A stretch of 64,000 bases of DNA from Natrinema amylolyticus_A. Lineage in GTDB: Archaea; Halobacteriota; Halobacteria; Halobacteriales; Natrialbaceae. The DNA is taken from NCBI RefSeq assembly GCF_042678045.1, contig NZ_JBHUDI010000008.1, positions 70,437-134,436 of the forward strand. The letters are read 5' to 3'. Of this stretch, positions 32,275 to 40,115 are shown in pieces. Under the pieces are notes generated by a model, which saw only the letters and a list, made by a program, of their open reading frames with translations, ran no database searches and was not told where the DNA came from. The number at the start of each line of letters is the position of its first letter. The first letter of the stretch is position 1. The translations under genes and the position numbers were made by a program.

Positions 32275-32931
32275 ATGGCTACCGAGGCTACGTTCGCGGT
32301 TCCGTCAGACCAATTCCCCTTGGGGACAGTGTTCAACCAACTGCCGAACGTAACGGTCGAGTTGGAGCGACTGATCCCCGCTCGGGACGTGGTGATCCCC
32401 TACTTCTGGGTACGGGGAACCGAAGTCACCGACATCGAGAGCACATTCACCGAGCACCCGGGCGTGAAGGAGATTCTGTTCGTTGACTCCGTTGAGGACG
32501 AGTACCTGTTACGCGTCGAGTGGGCGCTGGACCACGACGACGTGCTGACCATATTGACGGAGACAGAAGTGCCGCTCATTAGGGCTATTGGCACGAATCA
32601 GCAGTGGACGTTCGAAATCCGCGGCGACGATCGAACCGACGTCGCAAACTTTCAACGACGGTGTCGAGAACTGGACATCCCAATCACATTGACTGAGTTG
32701 AATGCGCTCACACCGGTTGAAACGGAGACTGAAGCTGCTCTCACCGACACCCAGCAAGAGGCACTGATCCTCGCCTACGAGCGCGGCTACTTCGAGTCCC
32801 CACGACAGGTCACGTTGGAAGAACTCGGCGAGGAACTCGGCATCTCACAGCAGGCCGTCGGTTCCCGGCTCCGGGGAGGGATCAACCACGTCCTCGGGAG
32901 TACGCTCTCGGCTGTCGCAGACCGATCCTGA
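32275..32931 (+). CDS. HTH-10 (Bat-type) transcriptional regulator
   Basis: A 218-aa protein of the haloarchaeal bacterio-opsin-activator-like group. An N-terminal beta-rich sensory part (about 1-150, VFNQLPNVTVELERLIP) precedes the C-terminal HTH-10 domain (about 155-210): LTDTQQEALILAYERGYF followed by VTLEELGEELGISQQAVGSR. Such proteins are very numerous in haloarchaea and respond to light, oxygen or stress. The target is unknown. It is not in an obvious operon. Confidence 0.87.
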   Translation: MATEATFAVPSDQFPLGTVFNQLPNVTVELERLIPARDVVIPYFWVRGTEVTDIESTFTEHPGVKEILFVDSVEDEYLLRVEWALDHDDVLTILTETEVPLIRAIGTNQQWTFEIRGDDRTDVANFQRRCRELDIPITLTELNALTPVETETEAALTDTQQEALILAYERGYFESPRQVTLEELGEELGISQQAVGSRLRGGINHVLGSTLSAVADRS

Positions 32932-33001
32932 TCGATTGTAAAAAGCAGTTTGTGTATGAAAAAGCGAACGTGATTGCCGTCGAGCGCTTGCACTATATTT
33001 A

Positions 33002-33361
33002 ATGACTGGGTCATCTGCCGCCTTCGACTCGGTGCTCGACCTGTGTCAACACCAGCATCGTCGGGTCGTACTTGGAATACTCGCAGAGGAACAGCGGTCG
33101 TTGACGGTTGATGACCTCACACAGGCTATCCTCAAGTACAATCATCAAACCCCAATTACAGAGGCGCCTGAAGACGTGATAGCAGAGACTCGTCTCTCAC
33201 TCCATCATATTCACCTCCCAAAGTTGGCCGCAGAAGGGTTCGCCACCTATTATTCAGACCGGCATCTAGTGGAACCAACTGAACAGTTCGAGCAGGTACA
33301 ACCGACCGTGTCCACGATCATTGGTGCAGACCCCACACTTGAAACGCCGATCGAACTCTAG
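33002..33361 (+). CDS. DUF7344-type winged-helix protein
   Basis: A 119-aa protein starting MTGSSAAFDSVLDLCQHQHR. The segments RRVVLGILAEEQRSLTVDDL and ETRLSLHHIHLPKLAAEGF match the one-domain haloarchaeal winged helix (DUF7344), the same fold as the N-terminus of the protein at 9180. It is likely a DNA-binding regulator. It starts 70 bp after the HTH-10 gene on the same strand and may be co-regulated. Confidence 0.8.
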   Translation: MTGSSAAFDSVLDLCQHQHRRVVLGILAEEQRSLTVDDLTQAILKYNHQTPITEAPEDVIAETRLSLHHIHLPKLAAEGFATYYSDRHLVEPTEQFEQVQPTVSTIIGADPTLETPIEL

Positions 33362-33545
33362 TGTCGATCAACCGTCCACCCTTCTCGGCTTTATCTTCAT
33401 TTTGTGCTAGATCATTTCATTGAGGGAATAAGGACGACGAACAGTACGCAGGTGAAGTGACAGTAGTTTCTCGAAAATAGCTATCTAAAGAAGAGGAATT
33501 CAACAGAGCCTGATTTATGTAAAGAGCCGATCTTCTCACCAGGAG

Positions 33546-33734
33546 ATGGCACGCAGAGACGATGTAGCCAGAGTTCTCTCGAAGTGCAAATCCTGTGCAG
33601 CCGTATACACAGCCTACTACTGGCCAAATGGAGATATCAAAGCGGTCGGTCGAGAAAATTGCCGTTGCCGCTCTATTGAGTATATCACTCTCGAAGAGTC
33701 AGATGACTCTGATTCGATATCCTCCAGTAGCTGA
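33546..33734 (+). CDS. 62-aa putative zinc-binding protein
   Basis: A short protein starting MARRDDVARVLSKCKSC. Cys pairs CKSC (about 14-17) and CRC (about 39-41) could form an atypical zinc knuckle, and a Ser/Asp-rich tail follows. An IS5-end-like sequence (TTCAACAGAGCC, 33500-33511) lies just upstream, so the local DNA has been disturbed by transposition. No family was recognised. Confidence 0.5.
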   Translation: MARRDDVARVLSKCKSCAAVYTAYYWPNGDIKAVGRENCRCRSIEYITLEESDDSDSISSSS

Positions 33735-33922
33735 TCATCGATTTTCCCGTACTGATCGGAGGATTACCGCGGAGAGATACGTGAACTGTCCTCTGATACC
33801 CTCGCTTCGGTTTTGTTAAACCTCGCCATCAGAGGAGTTATCGGGTGCTAAGTACACGCGATTTCTTACTGGTTCCACAGCTATTAGTCAGTTCACCAGA
33901 ATGTACAAGAGAAATCTGATTG

Positions 33923-34201
33923 CTACTCGTCTTGAAGCGAAGCAGCAATCGATTTGAGTTCCTCCTTGCGGAAAGGATTCCCTGCCTTGTCTGGGTCGTC
34001 TTCCTCTAACACACCGATTTTCCAGAGGATTCCCGCCCGCATCTGTGGCTTGGACGGAAGACGATTCGTGTCTATCTCGTAGTCCACAGCATCACAAATT
34101 GCAGCGAGAGCCTCTTTGGTGAAAGCAGTGGATTCCTGCCGTTCGTATCGACCCACGGCCAGCCGAATCTCGTTTCGCAGATCGTCAACAGTTCGTGTCA
34201 T
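33923..34201 (-). CDS. Small hypothetical protein
   Basis: A 92-aa helical, charged protein (MTRTVDDLRNEIRLAVGRYE...). The central stretch TKEALAAICDAVDYEIDTNRLP is amphipathic, and the pattern of two short helices around KPQMRAGILWKIGV resembles small regulators found in haloarchaeal mobile DNA. There is no Cys and no signal peptide. The function is unknown. Confidence 0.6.
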   Translation of the reverse strand: MTRTVDDLRNEIRLAVGRYERQESTAFTKEALAAICDAVDYEIDTNRLPSKPQMRAGILWKIGVLEEDDPDKAGNPFRKEELKSIAASLQDE

Positions 34202-34337
34202 ACTGATAAAAAGGGTGGACTCGACCTGTATATTTCGGCTATGCGTCGAACGCCTGGCTCTCCAGCACGACGGAAAATCTCCTCGAGAGGAGATGTCACC
34301 TGATGTGTATTCGTTGCCACCAGCTGCGAGCCACCCA

Positions 34338-34520
34338 TCACTTCAGATTGAACGTATGCTCTCGAGTCGCATCACAACTGGGGCAGACGTGACGATACAC
34401 GAGTTGCTGGCCGTCCGTTCGGCTCTCCCAGTTACCCTCCTCGTCCACGTACCCACAGTCTGGACATTTCTTCTCCGTCGTTTCGTAGCGCCGCCGAAGG
34501 CGCTCGAGCACTGTTGTCAT
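34338..34520 (-). CDS. Small zinc-ribbon protein (HVO_0649-like)
   Basis: A 60-aa protein starting MTTVLERLRRRYETTEKK. Two zinc knuckles, CPDCG and CPSC, separated by 25 residues (KKCPDCGYVDEEGNWE ... YRHVCPSCDATREHTF), give a classic zinc ribbon of a family widespread in haloarchaea. An ATG five codons upstream (34535) is possible. It may assist regulation or RNA-related processes, but no partner is visible. Confidence 0.75.
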   Translation of the reverse strand: MTTVLERLRRRYETTEKKCPDCGYVDEEGNWESRTDGQQLVYRHVCPSCDATREHTFNLK

Positions 34521-34696
34521 ATAGCATGCTACCACCGCTGGAAGTAAAAATGAGGTGGTCCCTCATGACCATCTCTTCTGCTATCGTCTGAGAATTTTTC
34601 GTAGCACCGTTCTGGGGCGTGTTTTAATATCACTACAATAGATAAGTGACGCATGTCTGATCGCAGACGATCCGGCCTGCATAAGACACCCACTAT

Positions 34697-35512
34697 GTGT
34701 CCACTCCGTGGCCGCCGGACGAAATGGCCACACGCTACCCCCCACTAATGTACTACTTTGGCGTGTATCATTGGCGGCGTCGACTGCGCCGGCTAATGAT
34801 CGGCTTCACGATCGGGTTTGGAGCGATATTGATTGGTCGGCAGACGACCTCAAGGTGGCTGCACCACGTCGCCGTCGCGGCAGGGCTCACGACAGCCGCT
34901 ATTACCACGTACCAAAGTCGGACTCTCTTCTCGCCACCGCCCTGGGTCATTCGCGAGAAGAAGTACGCGGCACTGGCGACACGACTCCCGCTCGCGGACG
35001 CGACCACAGTGCTCGATGTCGGTTGCGGAACAGGGCGGTCACTGGTCGGCATCGCACCGTTCGTCCCGGAAACCTGTTCGGTTATCGGCCTCGACGTGTT
35101 CGATGACCGCGTCATTCTCGGGAACAGTCCAGCCCTCGCCATCCGCAACGGCCGCGCCGCCGGTCTCGATGTAACTGCCGTCGCCGGTGACGCGACACGA
35201 CTGCCCATTGCGAGCGATACCCAGGACGTGGTAACCGCCTGCCGGGTGCTCCACGACCTGCCCGCCACAGACCAGCCGAAAGCGCTCGAGGAACTGCACC
35301 GCGTCTGTGCACCCGACGGGACACTCGGAGTCCTCGAGCTCCCACTGACACCGGCGGCGACCAGTGCCGATCCGGAATCATACTGGCGACAACAGCTCAC
35401 CGATGCCGGCTTCGCAGTTAAGGTGTGTCACCAGGTCGATAGCCCTCATCGAACGGACCCGTACCACGTGTTCATCGCAACACCATCAGCGAAAGCAGAG
35501 TGCGGGGCTTAA
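34697..35512 (+). CDS. Membrane-anchored class I SAM-dependent methyltransferase
   Basis: A 271-aa protein from GTG at 34697; an ATG ten codons later also fits. Two N-terminal hydrophobic helices (about 33-70) anchor it. The methyltransferase domain (about 95-265) shows motif I VLDVGCGTGRSLVGI, an acidic post-I DVFD and motif IV region AVAGDATRLPIASDTQDVVTACRVLHDLP. The substrate could be a lipid, quinone or small molecule. It is a stand-alone gene, with poorly coding DNA after it. Confidence 0.82.
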   Translation: MSTPWPPDEMATRYPPLMYYFGVYHWRRRLRRLMIGFTIGFGAILIGRQTTSRWLHHVAVAAGLTTAAITTYQSRTLFSPPPWVIREKKYAALATRLPLADATTVLDVGCGTGRSLVGIAPFVPETCSVIGLDVFDDRVILGNSPALAIRNGRAAGLDVTAVAGDATRLPIASDTQDVVTACRVLHDLPATDQPKALEELHRVCAPDGTLGVLELPLTPAATSADPESYWRQQLTDAGFAVKVCHQVDSPHRTDPYHVFIATPSAKAECGA

Positions 35513-35868
35513 TCTCAACGTCAGTTCAAGGAGAGTCCTTGAGTTAAAGTGACTCCCGAGTAAGCGCGAACAATACACACCTACGCATGCAACTCTGAAC
35601 GCGGTCTTCGATCCATTCAAGCACAGCGAAGAGGACATTTAGCTGATGCTCAGACTTGAATGGAGAAGACACCACCACTGAGGATGCGTCTGGCGGGGGA
35701 TGGAAATGTTCTCGAGGCACCTCTGGCTTTGGATGGCGATCCCAGCGACACTGCAGGCCTAGATTATTCGGCGTGACAATCCTTGATTTCGGACGGTTGA
35801 GTTGTTTTAGTAGTCAGTTCGGGATAGGCAGTACTCGGGGCTCGTGCGGTTCGCTTGACCGGAGACGA
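35513..35868. other. Intergenic region without supported gene
   Basis: No frame in this stretch has convincing codon bias or motifs. Short forward frames around 35650-35870 look like shadows of the minus-strand gene that follows. It may be decayed sequence at the edge of the accessory region. Confidence 0.3.
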
Positions 35869-36384
35869 TCAACCATGAGTCTCGAGCCAGAACGCAGGCG
35901 GGCTCTTCAACGGCGTCATCGGTGGGCGCTCCGGCTCGAAATGCGTGACCAGACGCGTCTTCGTCTCACCATCCGTCCGATGAGTGAGTTCGAACACGTA
36001 CCCGTCGGCCAGGACGTCTCGCACCTCGTCCGCTGACTCGACTCTACTGTCTGGAACCAGATCGTTTGATGACGGCACCGGGACTTCGATTTCGCCGTCT
36101 CGGACGAGTTCAACCAAGTCCAATGCGTGGTAATGATCCCACCCGTCAACGTGACTCAAGTCGAGATCACCGACGACGACATATTCAGTTTCGTCGGGCA
36201 ACAGCTCAGCGAGTATTCGAAGCCTCTCTTTACGGTCCGGCCACCACTCGTAGTTCCCGAATTCGTCCCGATTACCTAACGCGTCGATATCCCCGTCACG
36301 CTGCCGAACGGACTCGACCGGTCGTCCAAGCGCATCCCCACACGCCAACCCCAGCAGAACACCGCGGGCACGAACCGAATCCAT
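35869..36384 (-). CDS. Chimeric protein starting like an ADP-ribosylglycohydrolase
   Basis: A 171-aa product whose first 30 residues (MDSVRARGVLLGLACGDALG-RPVE) match the start of ADP-ribosylglycohydrolases, which are normally about 300 aa. The rest (VVVGDLDLSHVDGWDHYHAL ... LVTHFEPERPPMTP) shows none of that family's metal-binding motifs and looks like an unrelated small domain. It may be a fusion produced by deletion, so a pseudogene or a new small protein is equally possible. Confidence 0.55.
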   Translation of the reverse strand: MDSVRARGVLLGLACGDALGRPVESVRQRDGDIDALGNRDEFGNYEWWPDRKERLRILAELLPDETEYVVVGDLDLSHVDGWDHYHALDLVELVRDGEIEVPVPSSNDLVPDSRVESADEVRDVLADGYVFELTHRTDGETKTRLVTHFEPERPPMTPLKSPPAFWLETHG

Positions 36385-36409
36385 ACCCTATCCAACAAAT
36401 ACGTTCAAG

Positions 36410-36480
36410 AAAAATGTATGGTCGCGGTCACTCCTTGGACTTCGTTCCCGTTCGGAGATTCTCCAGAACGGCATTTATGT
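36410..36480 (-). pseudogene. Short gene-tail remnant similar to the end of 38083-38259
   Basis: On the minus strand the sequence encodes ENLRTGTKSKE followed by a stop, matching RENLRTGTMPDE of the 58-aa product at 38083-38259. Nucleotides TCGTTCCCGTTCGGAGATTC are identical in both places. It is a duplicated or recombined gene tail rather than a gene. Confidence 0.4.
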
Positions 36481-36492
36481 CCGTGAATGCAG

Positions 36493-37332
36493 CTATTCGT
36501 CCCGGAGCATCTCTACGTCAAATTCCGTTTCCCACCGCGGGCGTTCTGGCCCCGGCATCTCATCAGCAAGATCTCGCAGCTCGGCCATCGTCGTCCAGGG
36601 GTAGCACTGGTTCATCGCCTCAAACCGTTTGAAGAAGCTCAGATGGACCCAGCTGTATTCGGCGGGCGGCTCATCGATGTCATTTTGACGTTCTTTGATG
36701 AGGTCAGTGAGTTCTCGCTCGGTGATCTCGATGCCTTCCTCTTGCGCTGCTGTCAGCAGTGATGCGATTTCTTCTTTCTTCGTCTCGGCGACTCGCTGCT
36801 CACTCTCAATATGATCGAAGTCAGCGTAGTACACCGCCAGAGCAGCCTGAATGACGTCTTCTCGTGTCTCTAGGCTATCGCGGGTAAGGCCAGTATAGTC
36901 GCGCGGGAACACGAATGCCTTATTCACGAAGAGTGCTCTGACAACCCCGAGTTCCGGGCTCTCACCACCGCTTTCCTTCTCATAGACGCCAGCGATGTAA
37001 TCTGCTGCCTCACCGAGGAGGTTGATCTTGACGTCGAATTCGGGGACAACCGCAGTATCCAAGTCGATCGTATCCCCGAGAACGATTGATTCAGCGTTCG
37101 TTGGCATGTTGAGGCAGTTCGCGAACTCTCGAAGGCGTCGTCCGTACGCGTCGCGGTAGCTGCCAAGTACCAGGTAGCTACTATCGGCTTGCTCGAACCG
37201 GGGGAGTTCTTCGTTCATATATCGGACGACTTCGTGGTAGTCACCCTGTGGTGGAGAGCTAATTCCTTCGAAAATACGGCTGACAGCCCGGTAGATGGCG
37301 TGTGAATTTCGTGGAACCCGTGGCCCGCTCAT
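36493..37332 (-). CDS. Hypothetical protein of a haloarchaeal mobile region
   Basis: A 279-aa soluble, mostly helical protein starting MSGPRVPRNSHAIYRAVSRIF. A long charged helix around 180-215 (ESEQRVAETKKEEIASLLTA) suggests a coiled coil. The protein has no membrane or signal segment and no recognised catalytic motif. It diverges from an HTH regulator at 37448, with a 24-bp palindrome between the genes, so the pair may be a regulator and its target. Confidence 0.65.
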   Translation of the reverse strand: MSGPRVPRNSHAIYRAVSRIFEGISSPPQGDYHEVVRYMNEELPRFEQADSSYLVLGSYRDAYGRRLREFANCLNMPTNAESIVLGDTIDLDTAVVPEFDVKINLLGEAADYIAGVYEKESGGESPELGVVRALFVNKAFVFPRDYTGLTRDSLETREDVIQAALAVYYADFDHIESEQRVAETKKEEIASLLTAAQEEGIEITERELTDLIKERQNDIDEPPAEYSWVHLSFFKRFEAMNQCYPWTTMAELRDLADEMPGPERPRWETEFDVEMLRDE

Positions 37333-37376
37333 GTTTCTGACTACAGAAGTGTTTGGCTTAAATGTTCATATACGGG

Positions 37377-37400
37377 TTGGGATAATAGCTATTATTCCAA
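37377..37400. promoter_or_regulatory. 24-bp near-perfect palindrome in a divergent promoter
   Basis: TTGGGATAATAG and CTATTATTCCAA are reverse complements except for one pair. It sits 45 bp from the leftward gene start (37332) and 48 bp from the rightward regulator start (37448), as expected for an operator controlling both genes. The central ATAATAGCTATTAT is AT-rich and may include TATA elements. Confidence 0.55.
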
Positions 37401-37447
37401 CCTGCCTATCCCGAACAGTTACATGAGTGGGGACGGAACAGACACGT

Positions 37448-38086
37448 ATGAGCAATAGTGCAGGGAGCCCACGAAATCCGGTCGACAGCGAAGCAGACCC
37501 ATTCGGGGGTGACGACATTCTGCCGATCGAGAAACAGCGGCGGGCACACCGATTCCTCACGCAAGAAACCCGCTACCACATCATTCAAGCCGTGCTTGGA
37601 CATCCAAGGTACCTGGCGACACTCGACGAACTCGAATACCTAGTGCCCAAGAATCGCTCCACCATCCGGGAGCACCTTGACCGGCTTGCAGAGAGGCAGG
37701 TGATGGCGAAGTACAAATACCGTGGCGATGAGGCCGAACAGAATGATCCACGGGAATTCTGGGGATTCACCAGCTACGGGATCACCCTCTTAGATGAGTA
37801 CAGTTACCTCCGGTATGTCCCGGTTCTGCGCGCCTTACAGGAAAATCTCTATCTCACCAAGAAAATCAAACGGCATCAGGATGCGCCGCGACCAGACCTG
37901 CCAGAAGACGTTAGTGAAGCCCTCAAAATTCCAGAAATAGACGACGAAACAGAGGAGATTATCGATGACGCGCTCGCTGCCCGAGAACACGGTGGCGGCC
38001 GACTCTTTGATGCTCCCCCTATTGAGCCAGATGAAGACGTTGAGACCGAAGACGGTGCAGACCGCCCTCTCGACGAACTCTTCTAG
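37448..38086 (+). CDS. Winged-helix regulator (ArsR/MarR-like, haloarchaeal)
   Basis: A 212-aa protein from MSNSAGSPRNPVDSEAD; GTG/ATG alternatives upstream add a few residues. The HTH is at about 35-100: RFLTQETRYHIIQAVLGHP, TLDELEYLVPKNRSTIREHL. A Tyr-rich linker and an acidic C-terminal tail (EDVETEDGADRPLDELF) follow. Proteins of this build are common on haloarchaeal plasmids and integrated elements. It is likely to bind the palindrome upstream and repress itself and the divergent gene. Confidence 0.8.
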   Translation: MSNSAGSPRNPVDSEADPFGGDDILPIEKQRRAHRFLTQETRYHIIQAVLGHPRYLATLDELEYLVPKNRSTIREHLDRLAERQVMAKYKYRGDEAEQNDPREFWGFTSYGITLLDEYSYLRYVPVLRALQENLYLTKKIKRHQDAPRPDLPEDVSEALKIPEIDDETEEIIDDALAAREHGGGRLFDAPPIEPDEDVETEDGADRPLDELF

Positions 38087-38259
38087 CCCTCTGTCGGAGA
38101 AAAATGTATGGGAAGTAACTCATCAGGCATCGTTCCCGTTCGGAGATTCTCCCGATACTCGCTCCACGCCTGATACATCTCCACTCGCTCATCTTCCGTC
38201 ATTGTCTCGTGTTCCGTGTCGTCGTAGAACGGGAGTTCGTCTTTCTCCGGCATGTCCAT
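38083..38259 (-). CDS. 58-aa acidic protein or retained C-terminal gene fragment
   Basis: The frame runs from ATG at 38259 (MDMPEKDELPFYDD) to TAG at 38083-38085, overlapping the stop of the convergent regulator. The codons for EELYPPGRL just upstream are also in frame, after a TGA, which suggests it is the surviving C-terminus of a longer protein. The tail RENLRTGTMPDELLP recurs, broken, at 36410-36480. Confidence 0.45.
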   Translation of the reverse strand: MDMPEKDELPFYDDTEHETMTEDERVEMYQAWSEYRENLRTGTMPDELLPIHFSPTEG

Positions 38260-38304
38260 CAGACGGCCAGGCGGGTAGAGCTCCTCATAATCTGTAGTAG
38301 GGAA

Positions 38305-38580
38305 TCAAAATTCGATGTATTGTTCCTCCCATCCACGCCGTTCCTGGATCTGCTCACGCCCGGCGTCCGTAATCGCGTAATAGTTTGTCCGGCGGTCTAA
38401 CTGCCCTTTTTCGACCAGTTCCTTGTTAACAAGCGTATCCAGATTCGGATACAGCCGGCCATGATTGATCTCGGAGCTGTAGTACTGCTCGACTTCCTCC
38501 TTTACATCTTGGCCGGATGGCTGGTCGGCTCCTGCGATCACGTACAAGAGATCGCGTTGAAAGCCAGTCAAATCGTGCAT
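38305..38580 (-). CDS. PadR-type winged-helix regulator (second copy)
   Basis: A 91-aa protein from MHDLTGFQRDLLYVIAGADQ, highly similar to 15170-15454 throughout, including GRLYPNLDTLVNKELVEKG and RRTNYYAITDAG. An upstream in-frame ATG at 38637 is less likely, since the family begins at MxDLTGF. The promoter (38581-38640) has CTGTT/AACAG half-sites separated by 7 bp that could be its own operator. Confidence 0.85.
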   Translation of the reverse strand: MHDLTGFQRDLLYVIAGADQPSGQDVKEEVEQYYSSEINHGRLYPNLDTLVNKELVEKGQLDRRTNYYAITDAGREQIQERRGWEEQYIEF

Positions 38581-38768
38581 ACACTGTTCACGATAAACAG
38601 CGTATTTGTTACCCTGCTTGTATATGCAACTCATCAATCTTATAGCCAGCTAAACACATCCTAAACGTAGCTCTCATCCCTGTCTCAATTCCCGGTTTCC
38701 ACAAATTCACACATTCATGTCTTTTTCCAGATAGGAAGGCCTATACTGAGGTGTTCGAATTACGGAGT

Positions 38769-39095
38769 ATGACACGCACCAACGGCAAAACCGCATCCAG
38801 CGAGTCAAACACGGAGCAACTGCCGAACCGAATTACTGTTGTCGGACGCGGCGTCCCGTCGAACTTCGAGTTCTCCGTTGCCGGTGACATCGAAATGATG
38901 AGCGAAGATCCTGTAGAAGAGGCGACCGTCGTTACGAAGAACGCTGTCGAGGGTTCGATCGAGGTCGGTGTTCAACGCTTCCGATTCTCCGGCGAGTTAG
39001 CAAACATCCACGTTGCCGATTGGAACGGCATGGAAGGTGGAGAATCCCCGAGCACACCAACCATTCACGTCGATTACGGCGTCTCTGACCGGTAG
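38769..39095 (+). CDS. Small hypothetical protein
   Basis: A 108-aa protein from MTRTNGKTASSESNTE. It is beta-rich with repeated VxxVVTKNAVEGS/VGVQRFRFSGE strands, and resembles a single beta-sandwich-like haloarchaeal protein of unknown function. There is no signal peptide and no Cys. Its promoter region is shared head-to-head with the PadR gene (38581-38768), which could regulate it. Confidence 0.6.
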   Translation: MTRTNGKTASSESNTEQLPNRITVVGRGVPSNFEFSVAGDIEMMSEDPVEEATVVTKNAVEGSIEVGVQRFRFSGELANIHVADWNGMEGGESPSTPTIHVDYGVSDR

Positions 39096-39222
39096 CACCC
39101 CGTCTATTGGCCAGTGTTAGGTCGCCTCCGATTGCTGTTATGCTGTTCAAGTACTCACAGAGCAGGTATCAGAACAATTCTACGGCTCCCTTAGAGTGGT
39201 TGTGAAGCAACACTTGACGACG

Positions 39223-39738
39223 TTACCGGTAGGCTTCGACCGAGTCGTCAAACGCGTCGCCGAGTGTCTGTACGAGGTCGGAATTGTCAACGACGAACTC
39301 AACGAACGCGTCGTTTAGCGCTGCGGTATACGCTTCGAAGAACCCGTCGTGCTCGTCAACTCGGATCGGGTACGTTCCTCTAATCATGGTTCGTTTCTCT
39401 CCTGTCGTCGCGGCGTTCGTTGATTCAAGGCAGTCTTCGATGCTGCGTACCCGCTTGTCGAATTCTTCGTTGTAAATGTCTCTGAACGCCGTAGGGTTCG
39501 AACCCATACACCGGAAGTTGAACCGCAGTTCCCGGTCCTGGACTGCCGTGTCTCTGTTGCTGTTGTCCCCCATTCGATGGTAGAACCCGATTCTGAGGTC
39601 GTTCCTGTTACTTGCTCGTTGTACCAGTACTTCGTCTTCCTGTTCTCGCCGCCGCCATCCATACTTGAAGACGTGCTGCCAGTCACCACCGTTGTCGTAG
39701 AAAATCCAGCGCTCGTCCTCGTTCGCACCTCGATCCAC
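39223..39738 (-). pseudogene. Hypothetical protein, probably frameshifted near its start
   Basis: The main frame (171 codons from GTG at 39738) encodes a charged protein with RWIFYDNGGDWQHVFKYGWR and a helical C-terminus (DGFFEAYTAALNDAFVEFVV). Upstream, another frame on the same strand (39720-39825) reads GSLNNEDYTDVSWIEVR and would continue naturally into NEDERWIFY after a one-base shift. The gene therefore probably started further upstream and is now broken. The function is unknown. Confidence 0.45.
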
Positions 39739-40115
39739 GATACGTCAGTGTAGTCCTCGTTGTTCAGTGACCCGGGCCTGACACGGTCATGTTCGGGCAG
39801 TGGGCCAAGTGGTCCCCGGTCGCTCTCTCAGGGTGAATCAACTGTTGGACTCTCGTCGGTTACTACTGGGGACAGTGGTCGCAAAATGTATCCTGATATA
39901 TAGGTTTTACAGTTGTCCGTCTATTTCGCTGGCAGTATCGTAACCCTCATACGCTAACTGACTAATCAACCACTACCCAATGCGTCTCTTTTTTCCATTA
40001 CCTGACATCAAACGCAGACAGTCCGCACCGCGTGCTTACGCTTCGGAATCCGTCCGATTGTCATCGCAACGGGTTACAACACTAAACCGATCAAGAGGTG
40101 GCTAACTGACAGATT
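39739..40115. other. Intergenic region upstream of the sulfatase
   Basis: The first 90 bp contain the probable broken 5' part of the preceding minus-strand gene. The rest is moderately AT-rich, with GATATATAGG near 39895 as a possible TATA element, and holds no gene I can support. Confidence 0.35.
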
